Positions 8,119-17,993 of a stretch of DNA of 64,000 bases are shown here, in pieces. The stretch is from assembly GCA_900314985.1 (NCBI GenBank), contig OMXL01000011.1, positions 1 to 64,000 of the forward strand, read 5' to 3'. The notes under the pieces are model-generated. The model had not been told where the DNA came from, did no database searches, and saw only the letters and a program-made list of their open reading frames with translations. The DNA is from an uncultured Prevotellaceae bacterium (lineage in GTDB: Bacteria; Bacteroidota; Bacteroidia; Bacteroidales; Bacteroidaceae). The position numbers and the translations under genes were made by a program. How positions within the stretch are numbered: the stretch's first letter is position 1; the number at the start of each line of letters is the position of its first letter.

Positions 8119-9120
8119 ATGAAAAAGATTTTTACACTACTATTCTTAACCACTGCCATGCTTCAGGCCATGGCTCAGGGCGCCCACGTCCCTATGAAGT
8201 TTTCAGGAAAAGCAACGATTGAGGTAAATGGAAACATTGTTTCTACGCTGGAGAGTGACACCGTGAGGTATTCGGGATCGGATGTGACATTGCCTGCGAT
8301 GAGGTATGGCAACTTCGTGATTCCTTCGTTTACGATTCATGGTACCGAGTTCTCGATGGATATGTCAACGATGACGGTAACCTTCCCTGAGCAGGAGTTT
8401 ACGGAGACCATCACTGTTGACGGTGTGGAGAAAACCATTACCGGTACATCGCTTTCAGGCACTTATGCCCACGATGCTTATAATACGTTTAAGTTGAAGG
8501 CTGTCTTCAAGTATGGTAGCATGCCCATGCCGCTGACTTATGACATCGTGGCTTATTATATTAAGGATTATTCCGATAAGCTGGATGTTAGCATCGGTGG
8601 TATGTTCAACTATACCGCAGCAAATGTAACCTATAGCGTTCGTACCTATCCTGAGGATGGCAACACGCTGTTGGATGTGCAGGTGCCCAGCTATGAGTTG
8701 AGTGGCACACCTCTGGGCGAGTTGTCTGTTGGTGGCTATATTGTCAAAGGTCTGGCTATGGACAACGAGAAAGGTGGTTACTATCGTGACTATGCTGCCG
8801 ACGAACTGACGATGCATTTCAAGTCAGTGAAGGATGGTGTAGTAGGCATGGACGGTGACTACGCTATGACTCAGGGCGACAATAACATACTGCTGGTTTA
8901 TGAAGGCAAGAAGATCAAGGTGAACAATGCCTTCCACCCAGGTAATATGCCATTCCAGATTACGTCACAGTTCCCTGGCGAGGGCGACGTAACAGCCGTA
9001 GAAACTGTGAAGACTATAGAGCAGAACGATGCACCGGCTTACAACCTTGCCGGACAGCGCACCACAACTGGCTATAAGGGCATCGTCATCAAGAACGGAA
9101 AGAAATTCTATCAGCGCTAA
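8119..9120 (+). CDS. secreted calycin-like protein with C-terminal tag
   Basis: This 333-residue exported protein has a signal peptide (MKKIFTLLFLTTAMLQAMAQ). The body is beta-rich, with two similar halves (FSGKATIEVNGNIVSTLESD and later SVRTYPEDGNTLLDVQVPSY), as in the calycin-like family common in Prevotella. The C-terminus ends in an AYNLAGQR...KGIVIKNGKKFYQR tail, the typical terminal tag of secreted Bacteroidales proteins. The gene overlaps the next one by a TAATG. Function is unknown; lipid or small hydrophobic ligand binding is only suggested by the fold. Confidence 0.75.
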   Translation: MKKIFTLLFLTTAMLQAMAQGAHVPMKFSGKATIEVNGNIVSTLESDTVRYSGSDVTLPAMRYGNFVIPSFTIHGTEFSMDMSTMTVTFPEQEFTETITVDGVEKTITGTSLSGTYAHDAYNTFKLKAVFKYGSMPMPLTYDIVAYYIKDYSDKLDVSIGGMFNYTAANVTYSVRTYPEDGNTLLDVQVPSYELSGTPLGELSVGGYIVKGLAMDNEKGGYYRDYAADELTMHFKSVKDGVVGMDGDYAMTQGDNNILLVYEGKKIKVNNAFHPGNMPFQITSQFPGEGDVTAVETVKTIEQNDAPAYNLAGQRTTTGYKGIVIKNGKKFYQR

Positions 9121-9422
9121 TGTATTTCACCGGTATCATCATCGCCGTTATGACGTTTCTGGCCATAGGACTGTGGCATCCCATCGTCATTAAGACAGAG
9201 TATTACTGGGGCACTCGTCCCTGGGTGGTCTATCTGTTGGTAGGCATCAGTTGCTGCATGGGCGCACTGTTCACGGAAAACGTCTATCTGTCGTCGTTCC
9301 TGGGCGTGTTTGGCGCCTCGGCACTGTGGGGTATCGGTGAACTGTTTTCGCAGAAGAGGCGCGTGGAGAAGGGATGGTTTCCCATGAATCCCAAGCGCAA
9401 GCATGAATACACACAAAAGTGA
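9120..9422 (+). CDS. DUF4491 small membrane protein
   Basis: This 100-residue protein has about three membrane segments and the DUF4491-type ending RRVEKGWFPMNPKR. Its ATG overlaps the stop of the calycin-like gene, so the two are translated together. The family is conserved across Bacteroidales and has no assigned role that I know. It is followed closely by a TonB-dependent receptor. Confidence 0.85.
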   Translation: MYFTGIIIAVMTFLAIGLWHPIVIKTEYYWGTRPWVVYLLVGISCCMGALFTENVYLSSFLGVFGASALWGIGELFSQKRRVEKGWFPMNPKRKHEYTQK

Positions 9423-9451
9423 CAACCAACACACAAACTGCTATATATAAT

Positions 9452-11722
9452 ATGATAGGTAAACTCTTGTTTTCAGGAATTATACTCTTCGCCGCCGTGA
9501 CGGTTCAGGCGGAAGAGATTAACGAGGTGAACGACACATCGAAGGTGGTGGACCTTGACGAGATTGTCGTCGTATCGCAACCCAAGGACGGCCGTCTGTT
9601 GCGCCATCAGCCATTGAGTTCGACGGTACTGACCCAACGTGAAATGCAGATGCTGGGAGTGAATGATGTTGCCCAGCTGTCGCAATATGTACCGTCGTTC
9701 TCAATGCCTCAGTACGGCTCTCGTCTGACGTCGTCGATGTACATCCGCGGTATCGGTTCGCGCATTAACAATCCTGCGGTAGGTATCTACTACGACAACA
9801 TACCGCTGATGTCGAAGGCTGCCTTCAACCACCATTTCTACCACATCGATCGTGTGGATGTGTTGCGTGGTCCGCAAGGCACATTGTATGGCATGAATAC
9901 AGAGGGCGGACTGGTGCACATCTATTCTAAGAATCCCATGGTGTATCAGGGTACTGACATCTCTATGGGTATCGGTACTGGTCTGACGTCTCATGCAGAG
10001 GTGGCCCACTTCCATCGCCCCTCAGAGAAGTTCGCTTTCTCTGCAGCTGCTTTCTGGAATGGTCAGCGCGGATTCTTCAAGAACCAGACGCTGGACGACT
10101 GGAACGACAAGTTGCAGGAAACTGGTGGAAAGATGCGTTTTGTGTATCAGCCTACCAAAAAGCTGACGCTGGACATGACGGCCGACTACCAGTGGACCCG
10201 TCAGAATGCCTTCCCTTATGGTCTGTACGACGCCGATGCCAATACTGTGGCTGACCCGTCGACAACGGTGATGAATGGCTACAAACGTCAGATGCTGAAT
10301 ATAGGTCTGAACATCAATTACAAGGCTGACAACTGGTTGCTCAGCTCTACAACGTCGTGGCAGTATCTGCGCGACCACATGGAGATGGACCAGGACTATC
10401 TGCCTGCCGACTTCATGCACCTGACACAGTTGCAGAAACAGCAGGCTCTGACCCAGGAGTTGATTCTGCGCAGTCACGGACAGCGCAAGTGGCACTGGAC
10501 CTTCGGCGTATTCGGTTCCTACCAGTGGTTGCGCACCGAGGCTCCAGTCACCTTTGGTCCTGCTATGAACGATATGACGGCAGCGCGCATCCTGTCGATG
10601 ATGCCGGCTTACGTGGTGTCAATGTTTAAAATCTTTGAGATTACTGACTTCAACGTCACGGAAACATTCCATACACCCTCAGCCAATCTGGGCGCCTTCC
10701 ACGAGTCGACCCTATCGCTCACCGATCGTCTGGACGTCACCTTAGGCCTGCGCTATGAGTTTAGTCAGGTGAAGATAGACTATCATACCGAAGGACTAGT
10801 GGCGCTGCACTACGCCATGCCGCCGATAGAACTGACCAATCGACTGACGGCTGTGTTGGAGAGCGACAGCAAGCGTTCGTTTAACCAGTTGTTGCCTAAG
10901 GTCGGCTTCACCTATCGCATGGACGACAGCGGTTCAAACATCTACGCTACCGTATCAAAGGGCTATCGTGCTGGAGGATACAACATTCAGATGTTCTCTG
11001 AGATCTATCAGACTGAATTCATGAATAAGGGAAAGACGCTGAGCCAGGGTGATGTGACTATCGAATATACGGACGAAGACTATGATGCCGTGGACAAAAC
11101 CATCAGCTACAAGCCCGAGGAGTCGTGGAACTATGAGGCTGGTGCTCATCTGAATCTGCTGGATGGTAAGTTGCACGCCGACGTCGCCTTCTACTATATG
11201 CAGATTAGAAACCAGCAGTTGTCAGTGATGAGTCCTGAAAACAATTTCGGACGCATCATGGTGAATGCGGGCAAGAGTCACACGATGGGCTTTGAGCTGT
11301 CGTTGCGTGGCCGTGCCTTTGACGACCGCCTGGATTGGTTCTGCAATTTGGGTGCATTGAAGGCGCAGTTTGATGAGTACGATGGCTATGATGGCAACTC
11401 GATACCTTTTGTACCCTCAGCCACCTACGCGTTGGGAGCCAACTACCGCATGGATTGTTTCTCTGTGGGTGCCGACCTGACAGGACAGGGCTATACGGAG
11501 TGGAACGAGGCCAACACCTTCGGTCAGAAAGCCTATGTGCTCTTGGGTGCTCATGTGGGTTATGACTTTGGCAGTTGGAATATCAAACTGTGGGGACGTA
11601 ACCTGACAGATACCAAGTATAATACCTTTGCTGTAGAGAGCAAGGCGGCAGGTCAGCCATTACGCTTCGCACAACGAGGTAATCCACTTCAGCTGGGAAT
11701 TGATTTGAATGTGTATTTTTAA
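9452..11722 (+). CDS. TonB-dependent outer-membrane receptor
   Basis: This is a large outer-membrane transporter of 756 residues from the ATG at 9452 (MIGKLLF, with a signal peptide ending near VQAEE). A GTG at 9419 in the same frame would overlap the previous gene and put hydrophilic residues before the signal peptide. The plug domain begins DLDEIVVVSQPKDGR and includes IRGIGSRINNPAVGIYYDN and RGPQGTLYGMNTEGG. The C-terminal half is a 22-strand barrel ending LQLGIDLNVYF with a terminal aromatic. It lacks the CarboxypepD-like N-terminal extension of SusC proteins, so a siderophore, haem or cofactor ligand is more likely than a glycan. Confidence 0.88.
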   Translation: MIGKLLFSGIILFAAVTVQAEEINEVNDTSKVVDLDEIVVVSQPKDGRLLRHQPLSSTVLTQREMQMLGVNDVAQLSQYVPSFSMPQYGSRLTSSMYIRGIGSRINNPAVGIYYDNIPLMSKAAFNHHFYHIDRVDVLRGPQGTLYGMNTEGGLVHIYSKNPMVYQGTDISMGIGTGLTSHAEVAHFHRPSEKFAFSAAAFWNGQRGFFKNQTLDDWNDKLQETGGKMRFVYQPTKKLTLDMTADYQWTRQNAFPYGLYDADANTVADPSTTVMNGYKRQMLNIGLNINYKADNWLLSSTTSWQYLRDHMEMDQDYLPADFMHLTQLQKQQALTQELILRSHGQRKWHWTFGVFGSYQWLRTEAPVTFGPAMNDMTAARILSMMPAYVVSMFKIFEITDFNVTETFHTPSANLGAFHESTLSLTDRLDVTLGLRYEFSQVKIDYHTEGLVALHYAMPPIELTNRLTAVLESDSKRSFNQLLPKVGFTYRMDDSGSNIYATVSKGYRAGGYNIQMFSEIYQTEFMNKGKTLSQGDVTIEYTDEDYDAVDKTISYKPEESWNYEAGAHLNLLDGKLHADVAFYYMQIRNQQLSVMSPENNFGRIMVNAGKSHTMGFELSLRGRAFDDRLDWFCNLGALKAQFDEYDGYDGNSIPFVPSATYALGANYRMDCFSVGADLTGQGYTEWNEANTFGQKAYVLLGAHVGYDFGSWNIKLWGRNLTDTKYNTFAVESKAAGQPLRFAQRGNPLQLGIDLNVYF

Positions 11723-11805
11723 TTAAAATGTAGTAATTCAGTTAAAAACGTTAAATTTAACGGAAATAATTAACCACTTTGACTTCTTCGTATCGGGAAA
11801 AATCG

Positions 11806-11813
11806 TATCTTTG
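11806..11813 (+). promoter_or_regulatory. -7 promoter box for rprX-rprY
   Basis: TATCTTTG ends only 8 nt before the rprX ATG. With the usual spacing, transcription would begin at or within a few bases of the start codon. Confidence 0.65.
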
Positions 11814-11821
11814 CCCTCGAT

Positions 11822-13381
11822 ATGAAGAAGTCAACTATTTGGACCATAGCAGTCATCATGGGAGTGTCATTCCTCGCACTGCTCTTCCTTCAGTTCTCCT
11901 ACGTAGAGGAGATGGTAAAGATGAAGAAGGAGCAGTTCGATGAGAGTGTGAACCGTGCTCTCTATCAGGCCTCGCGAAATCTGGAGATGAACGAGACGGC
12001 TCGCTATCTGGAGAAAGACGTCAATGAGACTGAACGTCGCGCCTTTACGCAGGATAGCATTATCGTCGACGGTTTGGGTTCTATCACCCATAGCCACCAG
12101 TTTGCCGTAGCAGCCGACGATGGTACTGTCTATAGCTCGTTCCAGGTGAAGGCGCTGAAGATGAAGCCCGCTTCTGTCCCCAAGGCAATGATTATGCGCA
12201 AGGACAAGAACTCGCTGGCTGATGCGACGAAGACCATGCAGGAGATTGTCCGTCAGCGATATGTCTATCAGAAGGCACTGCTCGACGAGGTAGTCTATAA
12301 CATCCTGTATACTGCCAACGAGAAGCCCCTGAAGGAGCGCGTCAACTTCCGCATGCTCGATAAGGATATCCGCGTGGAACTGATGAACAACGGTATCAAT
12401 ATCCCGTATCATTTCACCGTATCTACCACTGATGGCCGTGAGGTTTACCGCTGTCCGGACTACGAAGAGGAGGGTCAGGAATATACCTATACGCAGGAGC
12501 TTTTCCACAACGACCCGTATCCCAAGAAAGGTATTGTGAAGATTCACTTCCCAGAGATGAACTCCTACATCTTCTCCAGCGTACGCTTCATGATTCCCTC
12601 TATCATCTTCACCATCGTGCTGCTGATCACCTTCTTGTTTACCCTCGTGGTAGTGTTCCGCCAGAAGCGCTACTCAGAAATCAAGAACGACTTCATCAAC
12701 AACATGACACACGAGTTGAAGACTCCTATTGCCAGCATCTCGTTAGCTGCCCAGATGATGAACGACGATAGTGTAACCAAGACAGAGCAGATGACCAAGC
12801 ACCTGAGTGGTGTAATTACCGACGAGTCGAAGCGCCTGCGCTTCCTGGTGGAAAAGGTGCTGCAGATGTCGATGTTCGACAAGAAGACCGTTACGTTCAA
12901 GGAGAAGGAACTCGACCTGAACGAGATGGTAGAGAATATTGCACAGTCCTTTAATCTGCGTGTGGAGCATACTGGTGGTAAGATATATACAGAAATCGAA
13001 GCTGTCGACTCAGCCATCTTCGTTGACGAGGTGCATTTCCAGAATGCCATCACCAATCTGATGGACAATGCTGTGAAATATCGCAAGCCCGACGAGCCTA
13101 TCGATATCTATATCCACACCTGGAACGATCACGAAAAACTCTACCTGTCTATCCGTGATACTGGTCTCGGCATCAAGAAGGAGAACCTGAAGAAAGTATT
13201 CGATAAGTTCTATCGCGTACACACTGGTAACAAGCACGACGTGAAGGGCTTTGGCCTCGGTTTGGCTTACGTGAAGAAAGTCATCGACCTGCATCAGGGC
13301 GAGATCAAGGCAGAGAGCGAGTGGGGCAAGGGTACCAAGTTTACCATCAGCTTGCCCATACTGAAAGAAGATAACAAATAA
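11822..13381 (+). CDS. rprX: sensor histidine kinase RprX
   Basis: This 519-residue membrane kinase has a transmembrane segment at about residues 7-24, a sensory region, and a second segment near residues 255-280. The H box NNMTHELKTPIASIS places the phosphorylated histidine at His297. The N box is ITNLMDNAVKYRK, and the G boxes are IRDTGLGIK and GFGLGLAYVKK. It matches RprX of Bacteroides in length and in partner gene. RprXY was originally linked to suppression of tetracycline-type resistance and to stress physiology in Bacteroides. It is 27 bp upstream of rprY. The promoter lies so close that the mRNA may be nearly leaderless. Confidence 0.9.
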   Translation: MKKSTIWTIAVIMGVSFLALLFLQFSYVEEMVKMKKEQFDESVNRALYQASRNLEMNETARYLEKDVNETERRAFTQDSIIVDGLGSITHSHQFAVAADDGTVYSSFQVKALKMKPASVPKAMIMRKDKNSLADATKTMQEIVRQRYVYQKALLDEVVYNILYTANEKPLKERVNFRMLDKDIRVELMNNGINIPYHFTVSTTDGREVYRCPDYEEEGQEYTYTQELFHNDPYPKKGIVKIHFPEMNSYIFSSVRFMIPSIIFTIVLLITFLFTLVVVFRQKRYSEIKNDFINNMTHELKTPIASISLAAQMMNDDSVTKTEQMTKHLSGVITDESKRLRFLVEKVLQMSMFDKKTVTFKEKELDLNEMVENIAQSFNLRVEHTGGKIYTEIEAVDSAIFVDEVHFQNAITNLMDNAVKYRKPDEPIDIYIHTWNDHEKLYLSIRDTGLGIKKENLKKVFDKFYRVHTGNKHDVKGFGLGLAYVKKVIDLHQGEIKAESEWGKGTKFTISLPILKEDNK

Positions 13382-13408
13382 AAATAGTAACACTTAAACT
13401 TTATTATT

Positions 13409-14107
13409 ATGGACGAAAAACTGAAAATTCTTCTTTGTGAAGACGATGAGAACCTCGGAATGTTGCTCCGCGAGTATTTAGCAGCTAAGGGCTATATGGC
13501 CGAGTTGTGTCCCGATGGCGAGGCTGGTTACAAGGCCTTCCTGAAGACGAAGTTTGACATTTGCGTGCTCGACGTGATGATGCCTAAAAAAGACGGCTTC
13601 ACGCTGGCTCAGGAAATCCGTCAGGCAAACGCAGAGATCCCCATCATCTTCCTGACCGCCAAGACGCTGAAGGAAGATATCCTCGAAGGCTTCAAGATTG
13701 GTGCCGACGACTACATCACCAAGCCTTTCTCTATGGAGGAGTTGGTATTCCGTGTAGAGGCTATCCTGCGTCGTGTACGTGGTAAGAAGAATAAGGAAAG
13801 CTCCGTCTATCACATTGGCGACTTTATCTTTGATACCCAGAAGCAGCTGCTCGTCATTGGTGATAAGCAGACTAAGCTGACTACCAAGGAGAACGAACTG
13901 CTGGCGCTGCTCTGCTCACATGCCAACGAGATTCTGCAGCGTGACTTCGCTCTGAAGACCATCTGGATTGATGACAACTACTTCAATGCCCGTTCAATGG
14001 ATGTCTATATTACCAAGTTGCGTAAGCATCTGAAAGACGATCCGCAGATTGAGATTATCAACATCCACGGAAAGGGTTACAAGTTGATTACTCCTGAAGC
14101 TGAGTAA
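13409..14107 (+). CDS. rprY: response regulator RprY, OmpR family
   Basis: This 232-residue regulator has a receiver domain with the acidic pocket CEDDEN, the phosphorylated Asp55 in CVLDVMMPKKDG, and the conserved Thr-Ala and Lys (FLTAKTLKED, YITKPFSMEEL). The C-terminal OmpR winged helix ends KHLKDDPQIEIINIHGKGYKL. It forms an operon with rprX and closes with a terminator at 14120-14154. The sequence matches my recollection of RprY from Bacteroides closely. Confidence 0.93.
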   Translation: MDEKLKILLCEDDENLGMLLREYLAAKGYMAELCPDGEAGYKAFLKTKFDICVLDVMMPKKDGFTLAQEIRQANAEIPIIFLTAKTLKEDILEGFKIGADDYITKPFSMEELVFRVEAILRRVRGKKNKESSVYHIGDFIFDTQKQLLVIGDKQTKLTTKENELLALLCSHANEILQRDFALKTIWIDDNYFNARSMDVYITKLRKHLKDDPQIEIINIHGKGYKLITPEAE

Positions 14108-14119
14108 AGAAAATAAAAA

Positions 14120-14154
14120 AATCGGGAATTGTGATAGATTCTCGATTTTTTTTT
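14120..14154 (+). terminator. rho-independent terminator after rprY
   Basis: A 10-bp stem (AATCGGGAAT with ATTCTCGATT, one mismatch) is followed by a run of nine T. The lepA promoter begins right after it. Confidence 0.8.
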
Positions 14155-14155
14155 C

Positions 14156-14163
14156 TACCTTTG
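14156..14163 (+). promoter_or_regulatory. -7 promoter box for lepA
   Basis: TACCTTTG lies 26 bp before the lepA ATG, directly after the rprY terminator. Confidence 0.65.
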
Positions 14164-14189
14164 CACTCTAATAGTGCTTTTAGGTAAAC

Positions 14190-15971
14190 ATGAACCATAT
14201 AAGAAACTTTTGTATCATTGCACATATCGACCACGGAAAGTCTACGCTGGCCGACCGTTTGCTGGAGTTTACCAAGACCATCCAGGTAACGGAAGGACAG
14301 ATGCTGGACGACATGGATCTGGAGCGTGAGCGTGGCATCACGATTAAGAGTCATGCCATCCAGATGGAGTATATGTACAAGGGTGAGAAATATATACTGA
14401 ACTTAATCGATACTCCAGGACACGTTGACTTCTCGTATGAGGTCAGCCGTTCGATAGCAGCCTGTGAGGGTGCTCTGTTGGTCGTTGACGCCACGCAAGG
14501 CGTGCAGGCACAGACCATCTCTAACCTCTACTTAGCTATCGACAACAACTTGGAGATAATCCCCGTTATCAATAAGATTGACATGCCCTCGGCTATGCCC
14601 GACGAAGTAGAGGACGAGATTGTAGAACTGATTGGTTGCGACCGTTCAGAGATTCTGCGTGCCTCAGGTAAGACGGGCGAGGGTGTGGAGGATGTCCTCA
14701 ACGCTGTTGTTGAGCGCATTCCTCATCCGGTAGGCGACGAGAACGCTCCTCTGCAGGCGCTCATCTTCGACTCGGTATTCAACTCCTTCCGCGGTATTAT
14801 TGCCTATTTCAAGATTACCAACGGTAGCATCCGTCAGGGTGATAAGGTAAAATTCTTCAATACCGGCATGGAGTATGTGGCTGACGAGGTGGGTGTGCTG
14901 AAGATGGACATGATTCCACACAAGGAGCTGCATACGGGCGAGGTAGGCTATATCATCTCTGGTATCAAGAATGCCAAGGAGGTGAAGGTGGGCGATACCA
15001 TTACCCACGTGGCTACACCTTGTGATAAGGCCATTGAGGGTTTTCAGGAAGTGAAGCCCATGGTGTTTGCGGGTGTTTATCCCATCGACCCAGTAGATTA
15101 CGAGAACCTGCGCGCCTCGTTGGAGAAGTTGCAGCTGAACGATGCTTCGCTGACCTTCACGCCAGAGACCTCTATCGCCTTGGGCTTTGGTTTCCGTTGC
15201 GGATTCCTTGGTTTGCTCCACATGGAGATTGTACAGGAGCGCCTGGATCGTGAGTTTGATATGGACGTTATCACAACGGTGCCCAACGTAACCTATATGT
15301 GCTACACCAAGCAGGGTGAGGTCAAAGAGGTGCACAACCCCTCAGGACTGCCCGACCAGACGATGATAGACCATATTGAAGAGCCCTATATCAAGGCCAG
15401 CATCATTACTGCTGCCGACTATATCGGTCCTATCATGACGCTGTGTCTGGACAAGCGTGGCGAGTTGATTGATCAGCAGTATGTCTCTGGCAATCGCGTG
15501 GAACTGCGCTTCATGTTGCCACTGGGCGAAATCGTGATTGACTTCTATGATAAGCTGAAGAGCATATCGAAGGGCTATGCGTCGTTCGACTACCATATCG
15601 ACGGCTTCCGTCCGTCAAAGCTGGCCAAGTTGGACATCCTGCTCAATGGCGAACCTGTCGATGCCCTGTCAACACTGACCCATCAGGACAATGCCGTCAC
15701 CTTTGGCCGTCGCATGTGCGAGAAGCTGAAAGAGCTGATTCCGCGTCAGCAGTTTGATATCGCCATTCAGGCTGCCATCGGTGCCAAGATTATTGCCCGT
15801 GAGACGGTGAAGCAGGTGCGTAAGGACGTTACCGCCAAGTGTTATGGTGGTGACGTGAGTCGTAAGCGTAAGCTCTTGGAGAAGCAGAAACGCGGTAAGA
15901 AGCGCATGAAGCAGATTGGTAATGTGGAGGTTCCGCAGAAGGCCTTCCTTGCCGTGCTGAAGTTAGACTAA
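14190..15971 (+). CDS. lepA: elongation factor 4 (LepA)
   Basis: This 593-residue translational GTPase has the P-loop [16 protein letters not shown], the switch region [11 protein letters not shown], the G3 motif DTPGHVDF and G4 NKID. The EF-G-like domains and the LepA-specific C-terminal domain (ending with the Lys-rich [20 protein letters not shown]) are intact, and the length is normal. It acts on the ribosome during elongation or initiation stress. A Crp-like regulator follows after 35 bp. Confidence 0.97.
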   Translation: MNHIRNFCIIAHIDHGKSTLADRLLEFTKTIQVTEGQMLDDMDLERERGITIKSHAIQMEYMYKGEKYILNLIDTPGHVDFSYEVSRSIAACEGALLVVDATQGVQAQTISNLYLAIDNNLEIIPVINKIDMPSAMPDEVEDEIVELIGCDRSEILRASGKTGEGVEDVLNAVVERIPHPVGDENAPLQALIFDSVFNSFRGIIAYFKITNGSIRQGDKVKFFNTGMEYVADEVGVLKMDMIPHKELHTGEVGYIISGIKNAKEVKVGDTITHVATPCDKAIEGFQEVKPMVFAGVYPIDPVDYENLRASLEKLQLNDASLTFTPETSIALGFGFRCGFLGLLHMEIVQERLDREFDMDVITTVPNVTYMCYTKQGEVKEVHNPSGLPDQTMIDHIEEPYIKASIITAADYIGPIMTLCLDKRGELIDQQYVSGNRVELRFMLPLGEIVIDFYDKLKSISKGYASFDYHIDGFRPSKLAKLDILLNGEPVDALSTLTHQDNAVTFGRRMCEKLKELIPRQQFDIAIQAAIGAKIIARETVKQVRKDVTAKCYGGDVSRKRKLLEKQKRGKKRMKQIGNVEVPQKAFLAVLKLD

Positions 15972-16006
15972 ACATAACCTAAGGCTAATTTATAGAGAAC
16001 AGAACA

Positions 16007-16612
16007 ATGACAACAATCGGACTAACAACACGTGACGTAGCTCGTGAACTGGCTCGTCGCTACAGTACAATGACTCACGATGAGTTGGATGTGCTGGAGA
16101 GTATTCTCGTACCCATGAGATTTCAGAAGGGTGACTTCATCCTGAAAGAGGGTGAGGTATGTACCAATATCTATTGGGTAGTAAAGGGTCTGGTTCGCCA
16201 GTTCTATATCAAGAACGGCAAAGAGTTGACAGAATATATGGCTGCGGAGAATACGATGTTTATGAGCATCGAGAGTCTGTTTAAGGAACAGCCCAGCCAC
16301 CAGCAGATTCACGCCCTTGAACCTACCATTATCTTTGCGCTGCCGAAGGACAAGCTGGAGCGCGAGGCTGTGCGCAATGTGAATATCCAGATGCTGTATC
16401 GTAAGATTCTGGAAGAGTCGCTGATGATTGCACAGATTCGTGCCGACATGCTGCGCTTTGAGTCTGCACCAGAGCGCTATGCTAAACTCGTCAAGCGCTC
16501 GCCACAATTGGTACTGCGTGCGCCACTGGTATATATTGCCAGCTATCTGCAGATGACGCCAGAGACGCTGAGTCGTGTACGCACGTCAGCGCTGCTGGAC
16601 GACAAAGACTAA
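16007..16612 (+). CDS. Crp/Fnr-family transcription regulator
   Basis: This 201-residue protein has a cyclic-nucleotide-binding-like N-terminal barrel (FQKGDFILKEGEVCTNIYWV) and a C-terminal helix-turn-helix (APLVYIASYLQMTPETLSRV). There is no Fnr-type cysteine cluster. Homologues in Bacteroidales are numerous and mostly uncharacterised, and the ligand is unknown. The 3' end overlaps the convergent ispE stop by 4 nt. Confidence 0.85.
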   Translation: MTTIGLTTRDVARELARRYSTMTHDELDVLESILVPMRFQKGDFILKEGEVCTNIYWVVKGLVRQFYIKNGKELTEYMAAENTMFMSIESLFKEQPSHQQIHALEPTIIFALPKDKLEREAVRNVNIQMLYRKILEESLMIAQIRADMLRFESAPERYAKLVKRSPQLVLRAPLVYIASYLQMTPETLSRVRTSALLDDKD

Positions 16613-17442
16613 AGAACACAACTGAAGTGGAAGAACTCCGCAAATTCTGTGTTGAATTCTGCGGGCTCTTCTCTGAACAACCCGAATAGGGCGCTACCCG
16701 AGCCACTCATGGCTGCATAGGTGGCGCCCATTTTGTATAGCTTTTCTTTGATGGCGCCAATCTCAGGATGCAGGGCAAAGACGCTCTCTTCAAAGTCGTT
16801 GACCAGCGTCTTGCGCCACGTCTCTACAGGCTGACAGACGGCTTCCCGACAGTTGATGGCAGGGTAGTGGGGATGAAGGCGTGAGAAAGCCTCCTTAGTG
16901 GGAACGGGGATGTCAGGGCGCACCACACACAGCGTCCAGCCCTTCAGGTCGAGGTCAATAGGCGTCAACTTCTCGCCAATGCCCTCTGCATAGCACGGAC
17001 GACTTTGTATGAAGAAGGCACAGTCGGCACCCAGACGGGCGGCATACTGCTGCATCTGCTCGTCAGAGAGTTGCAAGTCGAAAGCCTCGTTCAGCAATCG
17101 TATCATATAGGCGCAGTCGCTGCTGCCTCCACCCATGCCAGCCTGCGTAGGAATGCCTTTCCACAGATGGGTGTGGATGCGTGGAAGCGAGGGGAAGTCA
17201 GCCTTGAGCAACTGGTAGGCGCGTACCACGAGGTTGCGCTGCTCGTCGCCCTCAATATGGATATTGGTTACTTTCAGGTCGCAGTCCACATCTGATGGGA
17301 AACCGTCGCTCATGGGGACAATCTCCAGCGCATCCATAATGGGCACAGGATAGAATACCGTTTGCAGGTTATGATAGCCGTCCGGACGCTTCTCTACGAC
17401 GTTCAGACCCAGATTAATCTTTGCAACAGGGAATGTAATCAT
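16609..17442 (-). CDS. ispE: 4-diphosphocytidyl-2-C-methyl-D-erythritol kinase
   Basis: IspE phosphorylates CDP-methylerythritol in the non-mevalonate isoprenoid pathway. The protein (277 residues) begins MITFPVAKINLGLNVVEKRP, the standard IspE N-terminus. It carries the GHMP kinase ATP loop PTQAGMGGGSSDCA and the C-terminal glycine motif GATYAAMSGSGSALFG. No signal peptide is present; it is cytosolic. The upstream neighbour at 17478-17861 is on the same strand, 35 bp away. Confidence 0.95.
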   Translation of the reverse strand: MITFPVAKINLGLNVVEKRPDGYHNLQTVFYPVPIMDALEIVPMSDGFPSDVDCDLKVTNIHIEGDEQRNLVVRAYQLLKADFPSLPRIHTHLWKGIPTQAGMGGGSSDCAYMIRLLNEAFDLQLSDEQMQQYAARLGADCAFFIQSRPCYAEGIGEKLTPIDLDLKGWTLCVVRPDIPVPTKEAFSRLHPHYPAINCREAVCQPVETWRKTLVNDFEESVFALHPEIGAIKEKLYKMGATYAAMSGSGSALFGLFREEPAEFNTEFAEFFHFSCVL

Positions 17443-17477
17443 TTTCTTTTCAGTTCAATAGTCTTTGGAAGCTTCAG

Positions 17478-17861
17478 TCACTTGCCTTTGAATGGTACCT
17501 TGATGGCATTGCCTTGTTCCTGGCGAAGCGTATAGACAGAGTCGTTCTTGCGAATCAGCGTGGCTTTCAGGTCTTCGCTGCCGAAATCATTAATCAGCTG
17601 CAAGGTGGCCTTCTTCTCGCTCTGGACTTCACACGACGTAATTACCCAGCAGAACGAGTTGTTCTTCTTGCCCAGAAAGCCTGGCAATTCGCCATAGAGC
17701 TCCTGTCCTGGTATCTTGATGTTCTGGTCGTAGAAGTTGATGCGCAGATAAACCTCATATTCATTATTAATAAGGTACGCGCGAAATGCTGTGCTGTCCT
17801 TTTGGGCAAAGCATTTCATGGTAGCAACGACCAGCATTGTTGTAAGGAGAAAATATCTCAT
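17478..17861 (-). CDS. small secreted protein of unknown function
   Basis: This 127-residue protein has a signal peptide (MRYFLLTTMLVVATMKCFAQ). The mature part is predicted beta-rich, with charged segments such as INNEYEVYLRINFYDQNI and LRQEQGNAIKVPFKGK. I do not recognise a family. A -7 box at 17881-17888 lies just upstream, so it may be transcribed with ispE. Confidence 0.7.
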   Translation of the reverse strand: MRYFLLTTMLVVATMKCFAQKDSTAFRAYLINNEYEVYLRINFYDQNIKIPGQELYGELPGFLGKKNNSFCWVITSCEVQSEKKATLQLINDFGSEDLKATLIRKNDSVYTLRQEQGNAIKVPFKGK

Positions 17862-17880
17862 GCCGTTTCTGTTTTGCTGA

Positions 17881-17888
17881 CAAAGGTA
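17881..17888 (-). promoter_or_regulatory. -7 promoter box for the secreted protein and ispE
   Basis: The minus strand reads TACCTTTG, 20 bp before the ATG at 17861. Confidence 0.65.
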
Positions 17889-17963
17889 CTAAATCTAAAT
17901 CAATAAAACATCGTTTACGTGAAAATATCTCGATAAATGTGGCAAGATTTTATTTTTTTTATA

Positions 17964-17971
17964 TATCTTTG
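17964..17971 (+). promoter_or_regulatory. -7 promoter box deciding the glycogen synthase start
   Basis: TATCTTTG places transcription near 17978. This rules out the upstream ATG at 17937 and supports the ATG at 17994. Confidence 0.7.
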
Positions 17972-17993
17972 CAGGCGTTATACATGTATCACA

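Noticed and set aside
17937..17993. Upstream ATG of the glycogen synthase frame
   Set aside because: The -7 box TATCTTTG lies inside this segment, so an mRNA from it would not include that ATG.
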